NCBI RefSeq assembly: GCF_020991455.1
Contig: NZ_JAJMOX010000011.1
Location: forward strand, 62,001 to 126,000
Length of the DNA stretch: 64,000 bases
Reading direction: 5' to 3'
DNA from: Flavobacterium sp. JAS
GTDB taxonomy: Bacteria; Bacteroidota; Bacteroidia; Flavobacteriales; Flavobacteriaceae
The notes under the pieces were generated by a model. That model did not search any database, had not been told where the DNA came from, and saw nothing but the letters and a program-made list of their open reading frames with translations. The translations under genes and the position numbers were made by a program. The first letter of the stretch is position 1, and every line of letters begins with the position of its first letter. Positions 1 to 8,670 of the stretch are shown here, piece after piece.

Positions 1-2278
1 TCATGATTCTTGAGTTAAAAATATCACTAATATTGAATGCAATTGTTGCTTTGTCTTTTAAGACGTCTTTGCTAAAAGCGGTATTCATACCAAACTGACC
101 TAAGTTTTTACCCTGAGCTGTTTTTTGTTCACCATTGTAAACGGCGCTTAATTGCCAGTCTATTTTGTATGGCAAAGTCAATTTTGAGTTGATTCTGGCA
201 AACCAGGTATTGGCTTGATTGTCTAGATTTTGTACAACTGTGTTTCCGTTAGTATCTGTATAAGTGTTTTCTCCTGTTGTTTTTACGTTATAGAAGTTGA
301 AGTTACTGTTGATTCTCCACACTTTGAATGGTGTATAATTAAGAGTAAACTCAAAACCAAATTTTTGTTCTCTCCCTAAGTTAATTGGACGGCTTAAGAT
401 AACCGGAATTCCATCTACTTCCTGGCCGTTTGGAGTTCTCACGAAACTGAAAACGTCTTTTGTATTTTCAAAATAAGCTGAGGTATTGAACGTTAATTTT
501 TCCCAACGTTTGATGTATCCAATATCGTATTTGTCAGTTAAAGAAGGATCTAAATCAGGATTTCCCTGAAAGATATTAACATTACTGGAATAATTTGTTG
601 CAGGGTTCATGAAACGTCCTCTAGGTCTTGTTAAACGCTTGCTGTAACTTGCTGTGAAATTACTTTGGTCTGAGATTTCATAACTAACAAACGCACTTGG
701 AAATAGGTTGTTGTATTTTTTAGTGTTGAAATCATTAGTGTCCAATAAATTAACCTGAATGTTGGTGTCTTCCCAACGTAGACCAAATAAATAAGAGAAC
801 TTGTTTACCTTGAAACCGTATTGCGTGTAAAGCGCGTTTATGTTTTCCTTGTATTCTAAAGTATTTGATAAATCAGGATCTGGTTTACCTAGATTGTCTG
901 TTATTACATATTCGTTGTTCAGGTCGCCAAAACTTCCTTTGTATCCTGCTTCAAACTGGCTTCCTTCGCCTAAAGGCAATACATAATCTGCTTGTAATTG
1001 TACTTGTTTTTGAACCTGATCGTTCAGTGTAGTATTGAAATTTGGTGATGCAGTAATGGTACTGTTACTATCGTCTGTATTTCTTGAAATCGATAAATCG
1101 GCAGTAAGTTTGTGTCCTTTATCGTTGAAATTTTTGATTAAGTTCGAGGTATATTCTACATTTTCGCTTCCGGTAACACCATCATTTAATCGGTATGAGT
1201 TACCTGTAAAAGTGTGCGCTGCGTCAAAATTACTATAGGTGATGTAATCTCTTGTGTCACCAGAACTCTTTTGGTAATTAATAGCATTTGTCCAGAAAGT
1301 ATTTGGTGCAACGGTCCATTCTATACCGGCTCTTCCGTTAAATCCGTCAGAAGTTCTTTTAGTATCACGATCTTCATCCAGATATCCTTTTGGATTTCCG
1401 TTTGCATCAAGATATTCAGTATTGGTTAAACCTGCACCTTCGCTTGTTCTGTGATTGTATCCAAGAGTGGTGAAGTAGTTTAATTTTTCGGTTTTATAAT
1501 TTAAATTTCCACTTAAACCATACGTTTCAGGAATCCCGGTTGAGGCAATAAAAGTTCCGTTTAAACCTTGGTTTTTTCCTTTTTTAAGAATGATATTGAT
1601 GATTCCTGATCCACCCTCTGCATCATAACGTGCAGATGGATTGGTAATAACTTCGACTTTGTCAATGGCATCAGCCGGAAGTTGGCGTAACGCTTCGGCA
1701 ACGTTGATTGCGTTTGAAGGTCTTCCGTCAATTAAAATTCGGATATTATCGCTTCCTCTTAAACTCACATTTCCTTCAGTGTCAACAGAAACAGAAGGTA
1801 CATTGTCAAGAACGTCGCTTACAGTTCCTCCTTTTACCATCATATCCTGACCAACGTTGTAAACTTTTTTGTCCAGTTTTATTTCTACTGTAGATTTTTC
1901 GGCACGAACGACAACTTCGCTTAATTGTGCTGCATCTTCAGATAAATTTATAGCTCCTAGATTTGTATCTCCTAAAATATTTTTTCCTTTAATTTCAGTG
2001 GCTTTAAACGAAATAAATTCAACTTTTATATCATAAGTTCCAGGAACTACAGCAACCTCGAATTCTCCTTTTGGGTTCGTAATTCCTCCTGCAACAACTT
2101 TTGTGTCATTTGGAGCCATTAACGAAATCGTTGCGTATTCAAGAGGTTGTTTACTTACTTTTTCGAAAACTTTTCCGGTAACTTTTACTTTGTTTTTGCC
2201 CGCTGGTGGTTGCTGCGCATAATTGTAAAAACTTGTAAAAAGGAATACAAGTAATACAGCAAATTTGATGTTTTTCAT
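1..2278 (-). CDS. Outer-membrane beta-barrel receptor, TonB-dependent-receptor-like (3' end missing)
   Basis: The first 759 residues are present; the gene runs off the left edge. Residues 1-21 are a signal peptide ending YNYAQ. A carboxypeptidase-regulatory-like beta-sandwich follows (about 30-115), then a plug-like domain (about 125-220, with GSDNIRILIDGRPS and a nearby NPSARYDAEGGSGIINI stretch), then a long barrel rich in aromatic beta-strands up to the edge. This order is that of the Bacteroidota OMP_b-brl_3 family, relatives of TonB-dependent receptors in the outer membrane. No SusD-like lipoprotein is adjacent, so a polysaccharide-utilisation role is not suggested and the ligand is unknown. 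The ATG at 2276-2278 begins the signal peptide. A second family member lies at 58171-60576. Confidence 0.88.
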   Translation of the reverse strand, partial: MKNIKFAVLLVFLFTSFYNYAQQPPAGKNKVKVTGKVFEKVSKQPLEYATISLMAPNDTKVVAGGITNPKGEFEVAVVPGTYDIKVEFISFKATEIKGKNILGDTNLGAINLSEDAAQLSEVVVRAEKSTVEIKLDKKVYNVGQDMMVKGGTVSDVLDNVPSVSVDTEGNVSLRGSDNIRILIDGRPSNAINVAEALRQLPADAIDKVEVITNPSARYDAEGGSGIINIILKKGKNQGLNGTFIASTGIPETYGLSGNLNYKTEKLNYFTTLGYNHRTSEGAGLTNTEYLDANGNPKGYLDEDRDTKRTSDGFNGRAGIEWTVAPNTFWTNAINYQKSSGDTRDYITYSNFDAAHTFTGNSYRLNDGVTGSENVEYTSNLIKNFNDKGHKLTADLSISRNTDDSNSTITASPNFNTTLNDQVQKQVQLQADYVLPLGEGSQFEAGYKGSFGDLNNEYVITDNLGKPDPDLSNTLEYKENINALYTQYGFKVNKFSYLFGLRWEDTNIQVNLLDTNDFNTKKYNNLFPSAFVSYEISDQSNFTASYSKRLTRPRGRFMNPATNYSSNVNIFQGNPDLDPSLTDKYDIGYIKRWEKLTFNTSAYFENTKDVFSFVRTPNGQEVDGIPVILSRPINLGREQKFGFEFTLNYTPFKVWRINSNFNFYNVKTTGENTYTDTNGNTVVQNLDNQANTWFARINSKLTLPYKIDWQLSAVYNGEQKTAQGKNLGQFGMNTAFSKDVLKDKATIAFNISDIFNSRIM

Positions 2279-2374
2279 TGCTTTTTTTGGTTTCTTTATT
2301 CTTCTTAGACCACAAATGTCCCTTTTGGTTTAATGAAAGAAATCACAAAAAAATGTTAATATGAGTCTTTGTAG

Positions 2375-2719
2375 CTAATCTAAAAAAGAAGCAACGAGAT
2401 CTAAATCACGGCCAATAATAGCTTTTCCGTCTTTGATGACAATTGGGCGTTCGATTAAAATAGGATTATCAATCATTGCTTGAATAATTTGATCGTTAGT
2501 CAATTCTTTTCCTTTATAATTTTCAATCCATATTTTTTCTTTTATTCGAACTAATTGAACCGGATCTAAATTTAATTTTTCAAGTAAATCTTTTAACTCA
2601 TTAAATGTTGGAGTCTCAGTTAAATAAGGAATAATCTCATATTTTTGATCAGTTTGTTCAATAAAAGCTAAGCAATTTCTTGATTTTCCGCAACGAGGAT
2701 TATGGTAAATTTGTATCAT
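2375..2719 (-). CDS. arsC: ArsC-family reductase (arsenate reductase-like, glutaredoxin type)
   Basis: A 114-residue thioredoxin-fold protein of the ArsC/Spx superfamily. The N-terminus IYHNPRCGKSRNC carries the catalytic cysteine after NPRC and a second cysteine five residues on. The C-terminal part contains NPILIERPIV, the region that supplies the conserved arginine of glutaredoxin-coupled arsenate reductases. Length matches the usual 110-120. No arsenite exporter or ArsR regulator is next to it, so this may be the widespread stand-alone YffB/ArsC-like form rather than part of an arsenic-resistance operon. It is a single-gene unit facing the outer-membrane receptor gene. Confidence 0.82.
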   Translation of the reverse strand: MIQIYHNPRCGKSRNCLAFIEQTDQKYEIIPYLTETPTFNELKDLLEKLNLDPVQLVRIKEKIWIENYKGKELTNDQIIQAMIDNPILIERPIVIKDGKAIIGRDLDLVASFLD

Positions 2720-2867
2720 TTTATTATATTTAAGGTGTTCTAACTAAGTTAAAGTAAAATTTTGGTACTTTAGCAACACCAAAAATAAGATTTACTTATT
2801 AAACTAAATGTCTTTTAAGGCAGGATCTGTAAAAGATATTTTTTCTCATTTTTAAAATTTTAAATAT

Positions 2868-3797
2868 ATGTTTTTAGAACAAGGAATTAGACCTGAAAAT
2901 AGTTTTTGGAAATATTTGATAGGATCAGTTTTTATTATTACGGCCTCGTTTATTGGTCAGATTCCTTTTACATTGGCGGTTTATTTTAATTATAATGGTA
3001 AAGAATCTTTTCCTGGCGATAATGATACTGCAATGAAAATGTTTGAGCCAAATGTTACTTTGTTTCTGGTTATGATTTCTTTTGTTTTTGCATTTGCAGC
3101 AGTTTGGTTTGTTGTAAAGTATCTGCACAATCAGACGCTTTTATCTGTTACGACATCCAGAAGAAAAATAGATTGGAATCGTATTTTGTTTTCATTCTTT
3201 TTGTGGTCTTTTTTCACAATATTGAGTTTCTTATTTGTTTATTTTAAGTCTCCGGAGAATTTTCAGTGGAATTTTAAATTAGTTCCATTTTTACTTTTAG
3301 TGCTTATTGGAACAATATTCATACCGATTCAAACCAGTACTGAAGAGTATGTGTTTAGAGGATATTTGATGCAGGGGTTTGCGAACCTGGCTCAAAATAA
3401 GTGGTTTCCGCTTTTGATGACCTCGCTTATTTTTGGTTCTATGCATTGGTTCAATCCTGAAGTAACCAAAATGGGGAATATTATTATGGTTTATTATATA
3501 GGAACTGGTTTGTTTTTAGGAATAATCACTCTTATGGATGAAGGAATGGAATTGGCTTTAGGGTTTCATGCCGCCAACAATTTGATTGGAGCTTTGTTAG
3601 TAACAACAGATTGGTCTGTTTTTCAGACGAACTCTATTTTTAAAGATATGTCGGAACCTTCTGCAGGTTTTGATGTCATTTTACCAGTTGTAGTTATTTA
3701 TCCAATTATGCTTTTTATTTTCAGCAAAAAATACAACTGGACCAATTGGAAAGAAAAATTAACGGGTAAAATAAATGTTTTACAATCACCAAATTAA
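2868..3797 (+). CDS. CPBP-family intramembrane glutamic protease
   Basis: A 309-residue polytopic membrane protein with about eight hydrophobic segments. The CPBP (Abi/Rce1-like) signature is visible: TEEYVFRG (the EExxxR motif, about residues 161-168), FGSMHWF with the first conserved His, and LGFHAANN with the HxxxN element. Family members are intramembrane proteases or membrane-anchored processing proteins; in bacteria some serve bacteriocin immunity. It precedes menE by only 7 bases, so the two are probably co-transcribed, an arrangement I associate with Bacteroidota genomes but cannot verify here. The substrate is unknown. Confidence 0.86.
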   Translation: MFLEQGIRPENSFWKYLIGSVFIITASFIGQIPFTLAVYFNYNGKESFPGDNDTAMKMFEPNVTLFLVMISFVFAFAAVWFVVKYLHNQTLLSVTTSRRKIDWNRILFSFFLWSFFTILSFLFVYFKSPENFQWNFKLVPFLLLVLIGTIFIPIQTSTEEYVFRGYLMQGFANLAQNKWFPLLMTSLIFGSMHWFNPEVTKMGNIIMVYYIGTGLFLGIITLMDEGMELALGFHAANNLIGALLVTTDWSVFQTNSIFKDMSEPSAGFDVILPVVVIYPIMLFIFSKKYNWTNWKEKLTGKINVLQSPN

Positions 3798-3804
3798 CAC
3801 TATC

Positions 3805-4845
3805 ATGTCAAAGTTAACACATAAAAATGTACATAATTATTTTAAGCTAAATGGCTACCATTTAAACGGAAAAGACTTGGGGCGAGTAGGATATAGTTAT
3901 ATCAAAGAAGGTGATGCCTACGAGAAAATAATTGGTGAGTTTTTACTGGATTGGTTCGATGATAAGGATTATATCGAAATGACAACTTCCGGAACAACTG
4001 GACTCCCTAAGCTTGTAAGGTTAGAAAAACAAGCCATGATTCAGTCTGCATTGGCAACTGGAGATTTCTTTGGTTTAGAACCCGGAAATAAAGCTTTATT
4101 GTGTTTACCGGCCCAATTTATAGCGGGTAAAATGATGTTAGTTCGAAGTTTGATTTTAGGCTTAGATCTTGATATTGTTTCGCCAAGTACAGAACCTTTA
4201 GCAAATAATTCGACTAAATATGATTTTGTAGCGATGGTACCTTTACAAGTTCAGAATTCTATTGAAGGTTTGAAAAATGTGAAGAAACTGATTATCGGCG
4301 GTGCTAAAATTGACAGTGCACTCGAAGAGAAATTGTTACCATTAAAAACCGAAATCTACGAGACCTACGGAATGACCGAAACAATCACGCATATTGCTGC
4401 TAAAAGAGTAGGTGAGAGTGTATTTTCGATTTTGCCAAATGTAAAAATTGCTAAAGATGATCGCGATTGTTTAGTAATTTCTGTTCCTTCTATTTCTGAC
4501 GAACCAATTGTTACCAATGATCTTGTAGAGTTGATAAATGAAAATCAATTTATCTTTCTGGGAAGAATTGATAATGTAATAAATAGCGGTGGAGTAAAGC
4601 TTATTCCAGAGCAAATTGAAGCAAAGCTTATTGGAAAAATTGATGCCCGATTTTTTGTGACCGGAATTCCGGATACAGTTTTGGGAGAAAAATTAATTTT
4701 AGTTATCGAAGGAGAAAAACAAGAATTTGCTCTTGACTTTTTCGATACTCTGGGGAAATTTGAAAAACCTAAAGAAATTGTTTTTGTTCCGAAGTTTAAA
4801 GAGAACGAAAATGGGAAGTTGTTGCGTAAACCTAGTTTATCTTAA
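3805..4845 (+). CDS. menE: O-succinylbenzoate-CoA ligase-like AMP-binding enzyme
   Basis: About 346 residues, short for the ANL adenylate-forming superfamily, as is usual for Bacteroidota MenE. The P-loop-like motif TSGTTGLPK, the ETYGMTET adenine-binding motif, and the hinge region FLGRIDNVINSGGVKL are all present, with the catalytic C-terminal lysine region near the end (GKLLRKPS). MenE activates o-succinylbenzoate to its CoA thioester in menaquinone synthesis. I chose the ATG at 3805 (MSKLTHKN) over one at 3775, because the latter overlaps the upstream protease gene and adds ten unconserved-looking residues. No other men gene is in the window. Confidence 0.82.
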   Translation: MSKLTHKNVHNYFKLNGYHLNGKDLGRVGYSYIKEGDAYEKIIGEFLLDWFDDKDYIEMTTSGTTGLPKLVRLEKQAMIQSALATGDFFGLEPGNKALLCLPAQFIAGKMMLVRSLILGLDLDIVSPSTEPLANNSTKYDFVAMVPLQVQNSIEGLKNVKKLIIGGAKIDSALEEKLLPLKTEIYETYGMTETITHIAAKRVGESVFSILPNVKIAKDDRDCLVISVPSISDEPIVTNDLVELINENQFIFLGRIDNVINSGGVKLIPEQIEAKLIGKIDARFFVTGIPDTVLGEKLILVIEGEKQEFALDFFDTLGKFEKPKEIVFVPKFKENENGKLLRKPSLS

Positions 4846-4859
4846 TTTTTTTTAGTGCT

Positions 4860-4891
4860 TTTGTATATGTAAGAAAAATTAGCTATCTTTA
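4860..4891 (+). promoter_or_regulatory. Predicted Bacteroidota promoter of the GG-leader peptide gene
   Basis: TTTG at 4860-4863 and TATCTTTA at 4884-4891 are separated by 20 bases. This closely fits the Bacteroidota TTTG / TAnnTTTG pattern. The peptide ATG follows 28 bases later, so the small gene has its own start site rather than reading through from menE. Confidence 0.55.
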
Positions 4892-4919
4892 AAGGTATTA
4901 ACTTAAAAACAAGATACCT

Positions 4920-5126
4920 ATGAAGCTTATTCTAAATCTTCCAAATGTTCAGGTGCTAAGCAAGGATGAACTAAAACAAATTAAAGGTGGTAATTATATT
5001 TATTATTTAAATGGTTACAAAATGGACTGTTCTAAACCTCTTGTTAATCGACCAAGTTGTAGCCCCTACAATATACCAACATATTGTTTAATTTCCCCAG
5101 ATATGTGTCCTGTAGATTTGTCATAG
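4920..5126 (+). CDS. Double-glycine-leader peptide (bacteriocin-like / natural-product precursor)
   Basis: A 68-residue peptide. Residues 1-24 form a typical GG leader: VLSKDELKQIKGG ends in Gly-Gly at 23-24, the cleavage site for C39-peptidase ABC exporters. The 44-residue core starts NYIYYLNGY, contains four cysteines (about residues 37, 47, 56 and 63) and prolines, and ends PVDLS. Four cysteines could form two disulfides. The leader resembles Bacteroidota bacteriocin-like precursors in which LSxxELxxIxGG is common. No peptidase-exporter, modifying enzyme or immunity gene lies within the flanking 15 kb, so it is an orphan precursor; a partner would have to act from elsewhere. It has its own promoter and terminator. 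Confidence 0.72.
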   Translation: MKLILNLPNVQVLSKDELKQIKGGNYIYYLNGYKMDCSKPLVNRPSCSPYNIPTYCLISPDMCPVDLS

Positions 5127-5131
5127 TATAA

Positions 5132-5169
5132 AAAAAAGCCTTTAGAAATTTAATCTAAAGGCTTTTTTA
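5132..5169. terminator. Bidirectional rho-independent terminator
   Basis: Stem AAAGCCTTTAGA / TCTAAAGGCTTT with a 7-base loop, A-run on the left and T-run on the right. It sits between the convergent peptide gene (+) and the rRNA methyltransferase gene (-) and can serve both. Confidence 0.9.
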
Positions 5170-5186
5170 TATTATTTAGTAATTAA

Positions 5187-6416
5187 TTACTCTTTAATTA
5201 CGGCATCTTTACGTTCTAACAAGGCCATGTAAAATCCATCGAAACCAGACTCAGAAGCCAATATTTTACGATCTTTTATAAAAGTAAATTGCTTTCCGAT
5301 TTCAGTCTTTAAGAATTTTTCTACCTGCTCTTGATTCTCAGATGGTAAAACCGAACACGTTGCATAAACTAGTTTCCCGCCTGGTTTTACAATTTTAGAA
5401 TAGCTCTCTAAAACTTCTGCCTGTACTTTACGAATGTTATCAATAAATTCAGGTTGTAATTTCCATTTCGCATCAGGGTTTCTTTTTAAAACTCCTAAAC
5501 CGCTACAAGGCGCATCAATTAAAACACGATCAGCTTTTTCGTGTAATTTTTTGATCACTTTTGTAGTGTCGATAATACGATATTCGATATTAAAAGCACC
5601 ATTTCTTTTAGCTCTTAATTTCAATTGTTTTAGTTTGCTTTCGTATAAATCCATTGCAATCAATTGTCCTTTGTTTTCCATCAAAGAAGCAATGTGCAAA
5701 GTTTTTCCTCCGGCACCGGCGCAAGTATCTACAACACGCATTCCTGGTTTTACATCAAGAAAACCGGCTACTAATTGTGAGTTTGCATCCTGCACTTCAA
5801 AAAGTCCTTGTTTAAAAGCATCGGTCAAAAATACATTTGCTCTTTCTTTTAAAACTAAAGCTTCGGGCTGATCTTTTAAATATTCTGTTTCAATATTTAA
5901 ATCCATCAACGTGTTTCTCAGACTTTCTTTAGTTCCTTTAAGGGTGTTAGTTCTTAAAATAACTTTTGCTGGCTGGTTTTGAGCGGCAATTTCTGTCGAC
6001 CAAACTTTTTCTCCAAGTTCTTTAACTCCCAATTCGTCCATCCAGTCCGGAATAGATTCTTTAAGTGCTCTAACTTTTGAAAGTTCGTCAAAACGTCCTT
6101 TTATTTTTCTTTCAGGAGTTCCTTCTAATTGTCTCCAATCCGGAATTGGATATCCTCTTAAAACTGCCCAAACTGCGAACATTCTCCATAAATTATCTCT
6201 ATCGAAAGGTTCTTTTACTTCAGCAATTTCTGCATATAATCTTTTCCAACGAACAATTTCGTATATCGTTTCAGCAACAAACTTCCTGTCAGAACTTCCC
6301 CAACGTTTGTCTTTTTTTAAGGCTCTAGCTACCACTTTGTCTGCATATTCTCCTTCATTGAAAATTGCATTTAAAGAATCGATGGTAGTATAAACTAAAT
6401 TTCTGTGTAATCTCAT
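5187..6416 (-). CDS. rsmB: RsmB/NOP2/Sun-family rRNA (cytosine-5) methyltransferase
   Basis: A 409-residue SAM-dependent RNA m5C methyltransferase. An N-terminal NusB-like helical part (about 1-140) precedes a Rossmann methyltransferase domain. DTCAGAGGKTLH is the SAM-binding motif, IDAPCSGLG carries one active cysteine and YATCSVLPSEN the catalytic cysteine. The NusB-like extension argues for RsmB-type 16S rRNA methylation, although Bacteroidota have several paralogues and the exact target base is not shown by the sequence. Transcribed alone; upstream lies a terminator-like hairpin shared with kup. Confidence 0.82.
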   Translation of the reverse strand: MRLHRNLVYTTIDSLNAIFNEGEYADKVVARALKKDKRWGSSDRKFVAETIYEIVRWKRLYAEIAEVKEPFDRDNLWRMFAVWAVLRGYPIPDWRQLEGTPERKIKGRFDELSKVRALKESIPDWMDELGVKELGEKVWSTEIAAQNQPAKVILRTNTLKGTKESLRNTLMDLNIETEYLKDQPEALVLKERANVFLTDAFKQGLFEVQDANSQLVAGFLDVKPGMRVVDTCAGAGGKTLHIASLMENKGQLIAMDLYESKLKQLKLRAKRNGAFNIEYRIIDTTKVIKKLHEKADRVLIDAPCSGLGVLKRNPDAKWKLQPEFIDNIRKVQAEVLESYSKIVKPGGKLVYATCSVLPSENQEQVEKFLKTEIGKQFTFIKDRKILASESGFDGFYMALLERKDAVIKE

Positions 6417-6504
6417 TTTAATTATTTGAGTTGCAAAGGTACTATTAATTGATTGAAAGTTAAATTTTTAATTTTGATTGTTGTTTTAACTTTCTTTTAA
6501 AAAG

Positions 6505-6543
6505 AAAAAAAACACTCTGATAAAGTTTAAAAGAGTGTTTTTT
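6505..6543. terminator. Rho-independent terminator downstream of kup
   Basis: Stem AACACTCT / AGAGTGTT with flanking A-run (6501-6510) and T-run (6538-6543). On the minus strand it follows the kup stop codon by about 20 bases. Confidence 0.82.
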
Positions 6544-6562
6544 GAATGTATTTATAAATGAT

Positions 6563-8536
6563 TTATTTTATAATTCGGGTCAATCCGATATTTTCCGGAG
6601 CGTGAAGCACCATTGGGAATTTCTCTATTTTAACCGAACTACTGTCTAAACCAAAAGCTCTTTCTTCAGATAAACTCAGTTTCTTGATGAAGAAATAAGA
6701 GTTCATGATAATATTTTCGTGCCATCTTAAATCATTATCATTGGATAAGAATTTCTCAGACAATACAAATTTGAAATCACCAATAATATTGTTTTTGTTC
6801 AAAGATTCGTAACGGCTAGTGATATCAACTTCACCGCGTTTTACCATATCGCGAATTACTTCTCTAAACATCAAATTGATTTTTGTAGGTTCTCTAAAGC
6901 CTAAGTTGAAATCGATTCTGTAAATATCGTCTTTAGCAATTTCGGTAACTTTATATTGTGTTTTATAAGGTTCAGTAAGAATGTTTACGTGTACAAACCA
7001 ATAGATATCAGCTCTTTTTGGGCGTTTTTGTAAAATCGAATAAATAACTTTTTCCTCCAATTCATCTACACGGTTTGCATTAGTCATATAAACCAAATGC
7101 GTTGCATATTTTGGGATAGATAAGTCTTCGCTTAGTTCCATCAATACTTTCTTATAATCGTCAATCTTGATAATTTTAGTGTAGCTTTTGTTGATTTTCT
7201 TAGCTAAATACCAAATGGTCATGATCGAAATCAACATTATTGCAATGATTAATGTTACGTAACCACCTTCGGCAAACTTTGTAATATTTGCAAAAAGGAA
7301 ACTAAATTCAATTAATAAATAAATCGTAATTAATGGCACCATCAAATACAGTTTTACTCTTTTCATTATCAAATAATAATTAAGTAAAATAGTTGTCATG
7401 ATCATACATAGAATGATAGCAAGACCGTAGGCATGCTCCATATTTCCGGATTCTTGAAAGTGTAAAACAATTCCAACACAACCAAAGAATAATAACCAGT
7501 TAATTGACGGAATATATAATTGTCCTTTTACTTCTGTAGGATATTTGATCTTTACTTTTGGCCAGAAATTCAAACGCATTGCTTCGTTAATCAAAGTAAA
7601 TGATCCACTGATAAGTGCTTGAGAAGCAATTACCGCAGCAAGAGTTGCAACTACGATACCAAATGGCAAGAACCAATGTGGCATGATGAGGTAAAACGGA
7701 TTTCCGTTTTCTCCGCCTAGTTGTTGTAATGTACTTCCTTCATGGTGAATTAAATAGGCTGCCTGACCAAAGTAGTTTAGTACTAAAGTAGTTTTTACAA
7801 AAATCCAGCTAATTCTGATGTTTTTTCTTCCGCAGTGTCCCATATCAGAGTACAAAGCTTCAGCTCCTGTAGTACATAAAAATACAAATCCAAGAACAAA
7901 GAATCCATCTGGGTGAATTGATAATAAATGATAAGCGTAGTAAGGATTTACCGCTTTTATAACCTCAGGATGATTCATGATTTGAATTGCTCCCAGTGTT
8001 CCCAACATCGCAAACCAAATTAACATCATTGGGGCGAAAAATTTCCCAACCAGTTTAGTTCCAAATTGTTGAATGGTAAATAGAATAAATAAAATCCCGA
8101 TAACAATATAAACAATTGTTTGTGTTTCCATTGTTGGATAGAAAGCTCTAATACCTTCAACAGCAGATGAAATCGAGATTGGCGGTGTTATAATACCATC
8201 GGCAAGTAAAGCACTCCCTCCAATAATGGCGGGCACAATGAGCCATTGAATTTTTGTTTTCTTGACCAGGGCATATAAAGCAAAAATTCCACCTTCACCG
8301 TGATTATCGGCACTTAAGGTGATAAGTACATACTTAATTGTAGTTTGCAAAGTCAATGTCCAGAAAACACAAGAAATACCTCCTAAAACAATATCGGCAT
8401 TAATTGCGTAATCGCCAAGTATGGCTTTCATTACATACAATGGAGAAGTACCAATATCTCCATAAATAATTCCTAATGTTATTAATAAACCTCCTATAGA
8501 TAACTTACTATGTAAGTTTTTATGCGATGCGCTCAT
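6563..8536 (-). CDS. kup: KUP-family potassium uptake transporter
   Basis: About 657 residues with twelve hydrophobic segments followed by a roughly 200-residue cytoplasmic tail. The N-terminus LGIIYGDIGTSPLYV is the hallmark of Kup/HAK/KT transporters, followed by DNHGEGGIFALYAL and DGIITPPISISSAVEG. Kup mediates potassium (often K+/H+) uptake in the inner membrane. I prefer the ATG at 8536 (MSASHKN) over one at 8593: the extra 19 residues would overlap the upstream regulatory region and are not family-like. The gene is monocistronic, with terminators on both sides. No Kdp or Trk genes are nearby, and no c-di-AMP riboswitch-like structure was recognised upstream. Confidence 0.92.
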   Translation of the reverse strand: MSASHKNLHSKLSIGGLLITLGIIYGDIGTSPLYVMKAILGDYAINADIVLGGISCVFWTLTLQTTIKYVLITLSADNHGEGGIFALYALVKKTKIQWLIVPAIIGGSALLADGIITPPISISSAVEGIRAFYPTMETQTIVYIVIGILFILFTIQQFGTKLVGKFFAPMMLIWFAMLGTLGAIQIMNHPEVIKAVNPYYAYHLLSIHPDGFFVLGFVFLCTTGAEALYSDMGHCGRKNIRISWIFVKTTLVLNYFGQAAYLIHHEGSTLQQLGGENGNPFYLIMPHWFLPFGIVVATLAAVIASQALISGSFTLINEAMRLNFWPKVKIKYPTEVKGQLYIPSINWLLFFGCVGIVLHFQESGNMEHAYGLAIILCMIMTTILLNYYLIMKRVKLYLMVPLITIYLLIEFSFLFANITKFAEGGYVTLIIAIMLISIMTIWYLAKKINKSYTKIIKIDDYKKVLMELSEDLSIPKYATHLVYMTNANRVDELEEKVIYSILQKRPKRADIYWFVHVNILTEPYKTQYKVTEIAKDDIYRIDFNLGFREPTKINLMFREVIRDMVKRGEVDITSRYESLNKNNIIGDFKFVLSEKFLSNDNDLRWHENIIMNSYFFIKKLSLSEERAFGLDSSSVKIEKFPMVLHAPENIGLTRIIK

Positions 8537-8611
8537 GTATGTTTTTATAAAAGACGGTTGCAAATTTACTGTTTTAAAACAAATTAGAGTCAATTATAAT
8601 TAAAAAGATAA

Positions 8612-8641
8612 AAAAAAGCACAATCGTTAAATTGTGCTTTA
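8612..8641 (-). terminator. Rho-independent terminator of the secreted Arg/Ser-rich protein gene
   Basis: Stem AAAGCACAAT / AATTGTGCTTT around a short loop, with an A-run at 8611-8617 that becomes the U-run on the minus strand. It lies 30 bases after the stop codon. Confidence 0.82.
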
Positions 8642-8670
8642 GATTTTTATCTGAAAATGCGGTTTTAATA

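Noticed and set aside
2375..2719. Arsenic-resistance operon
   Set aside because: No ArsB/Acr3 exporter or ArsR regulator is next to the reductase-like gene.
5434..5871. 145-codon plus-strand reading frame opposite the rRNA methyltransferase gene
   Set aside because: It is an antisense shadow of a gene with intact catalytic motifs, and no promoter or family resemblance was seen.
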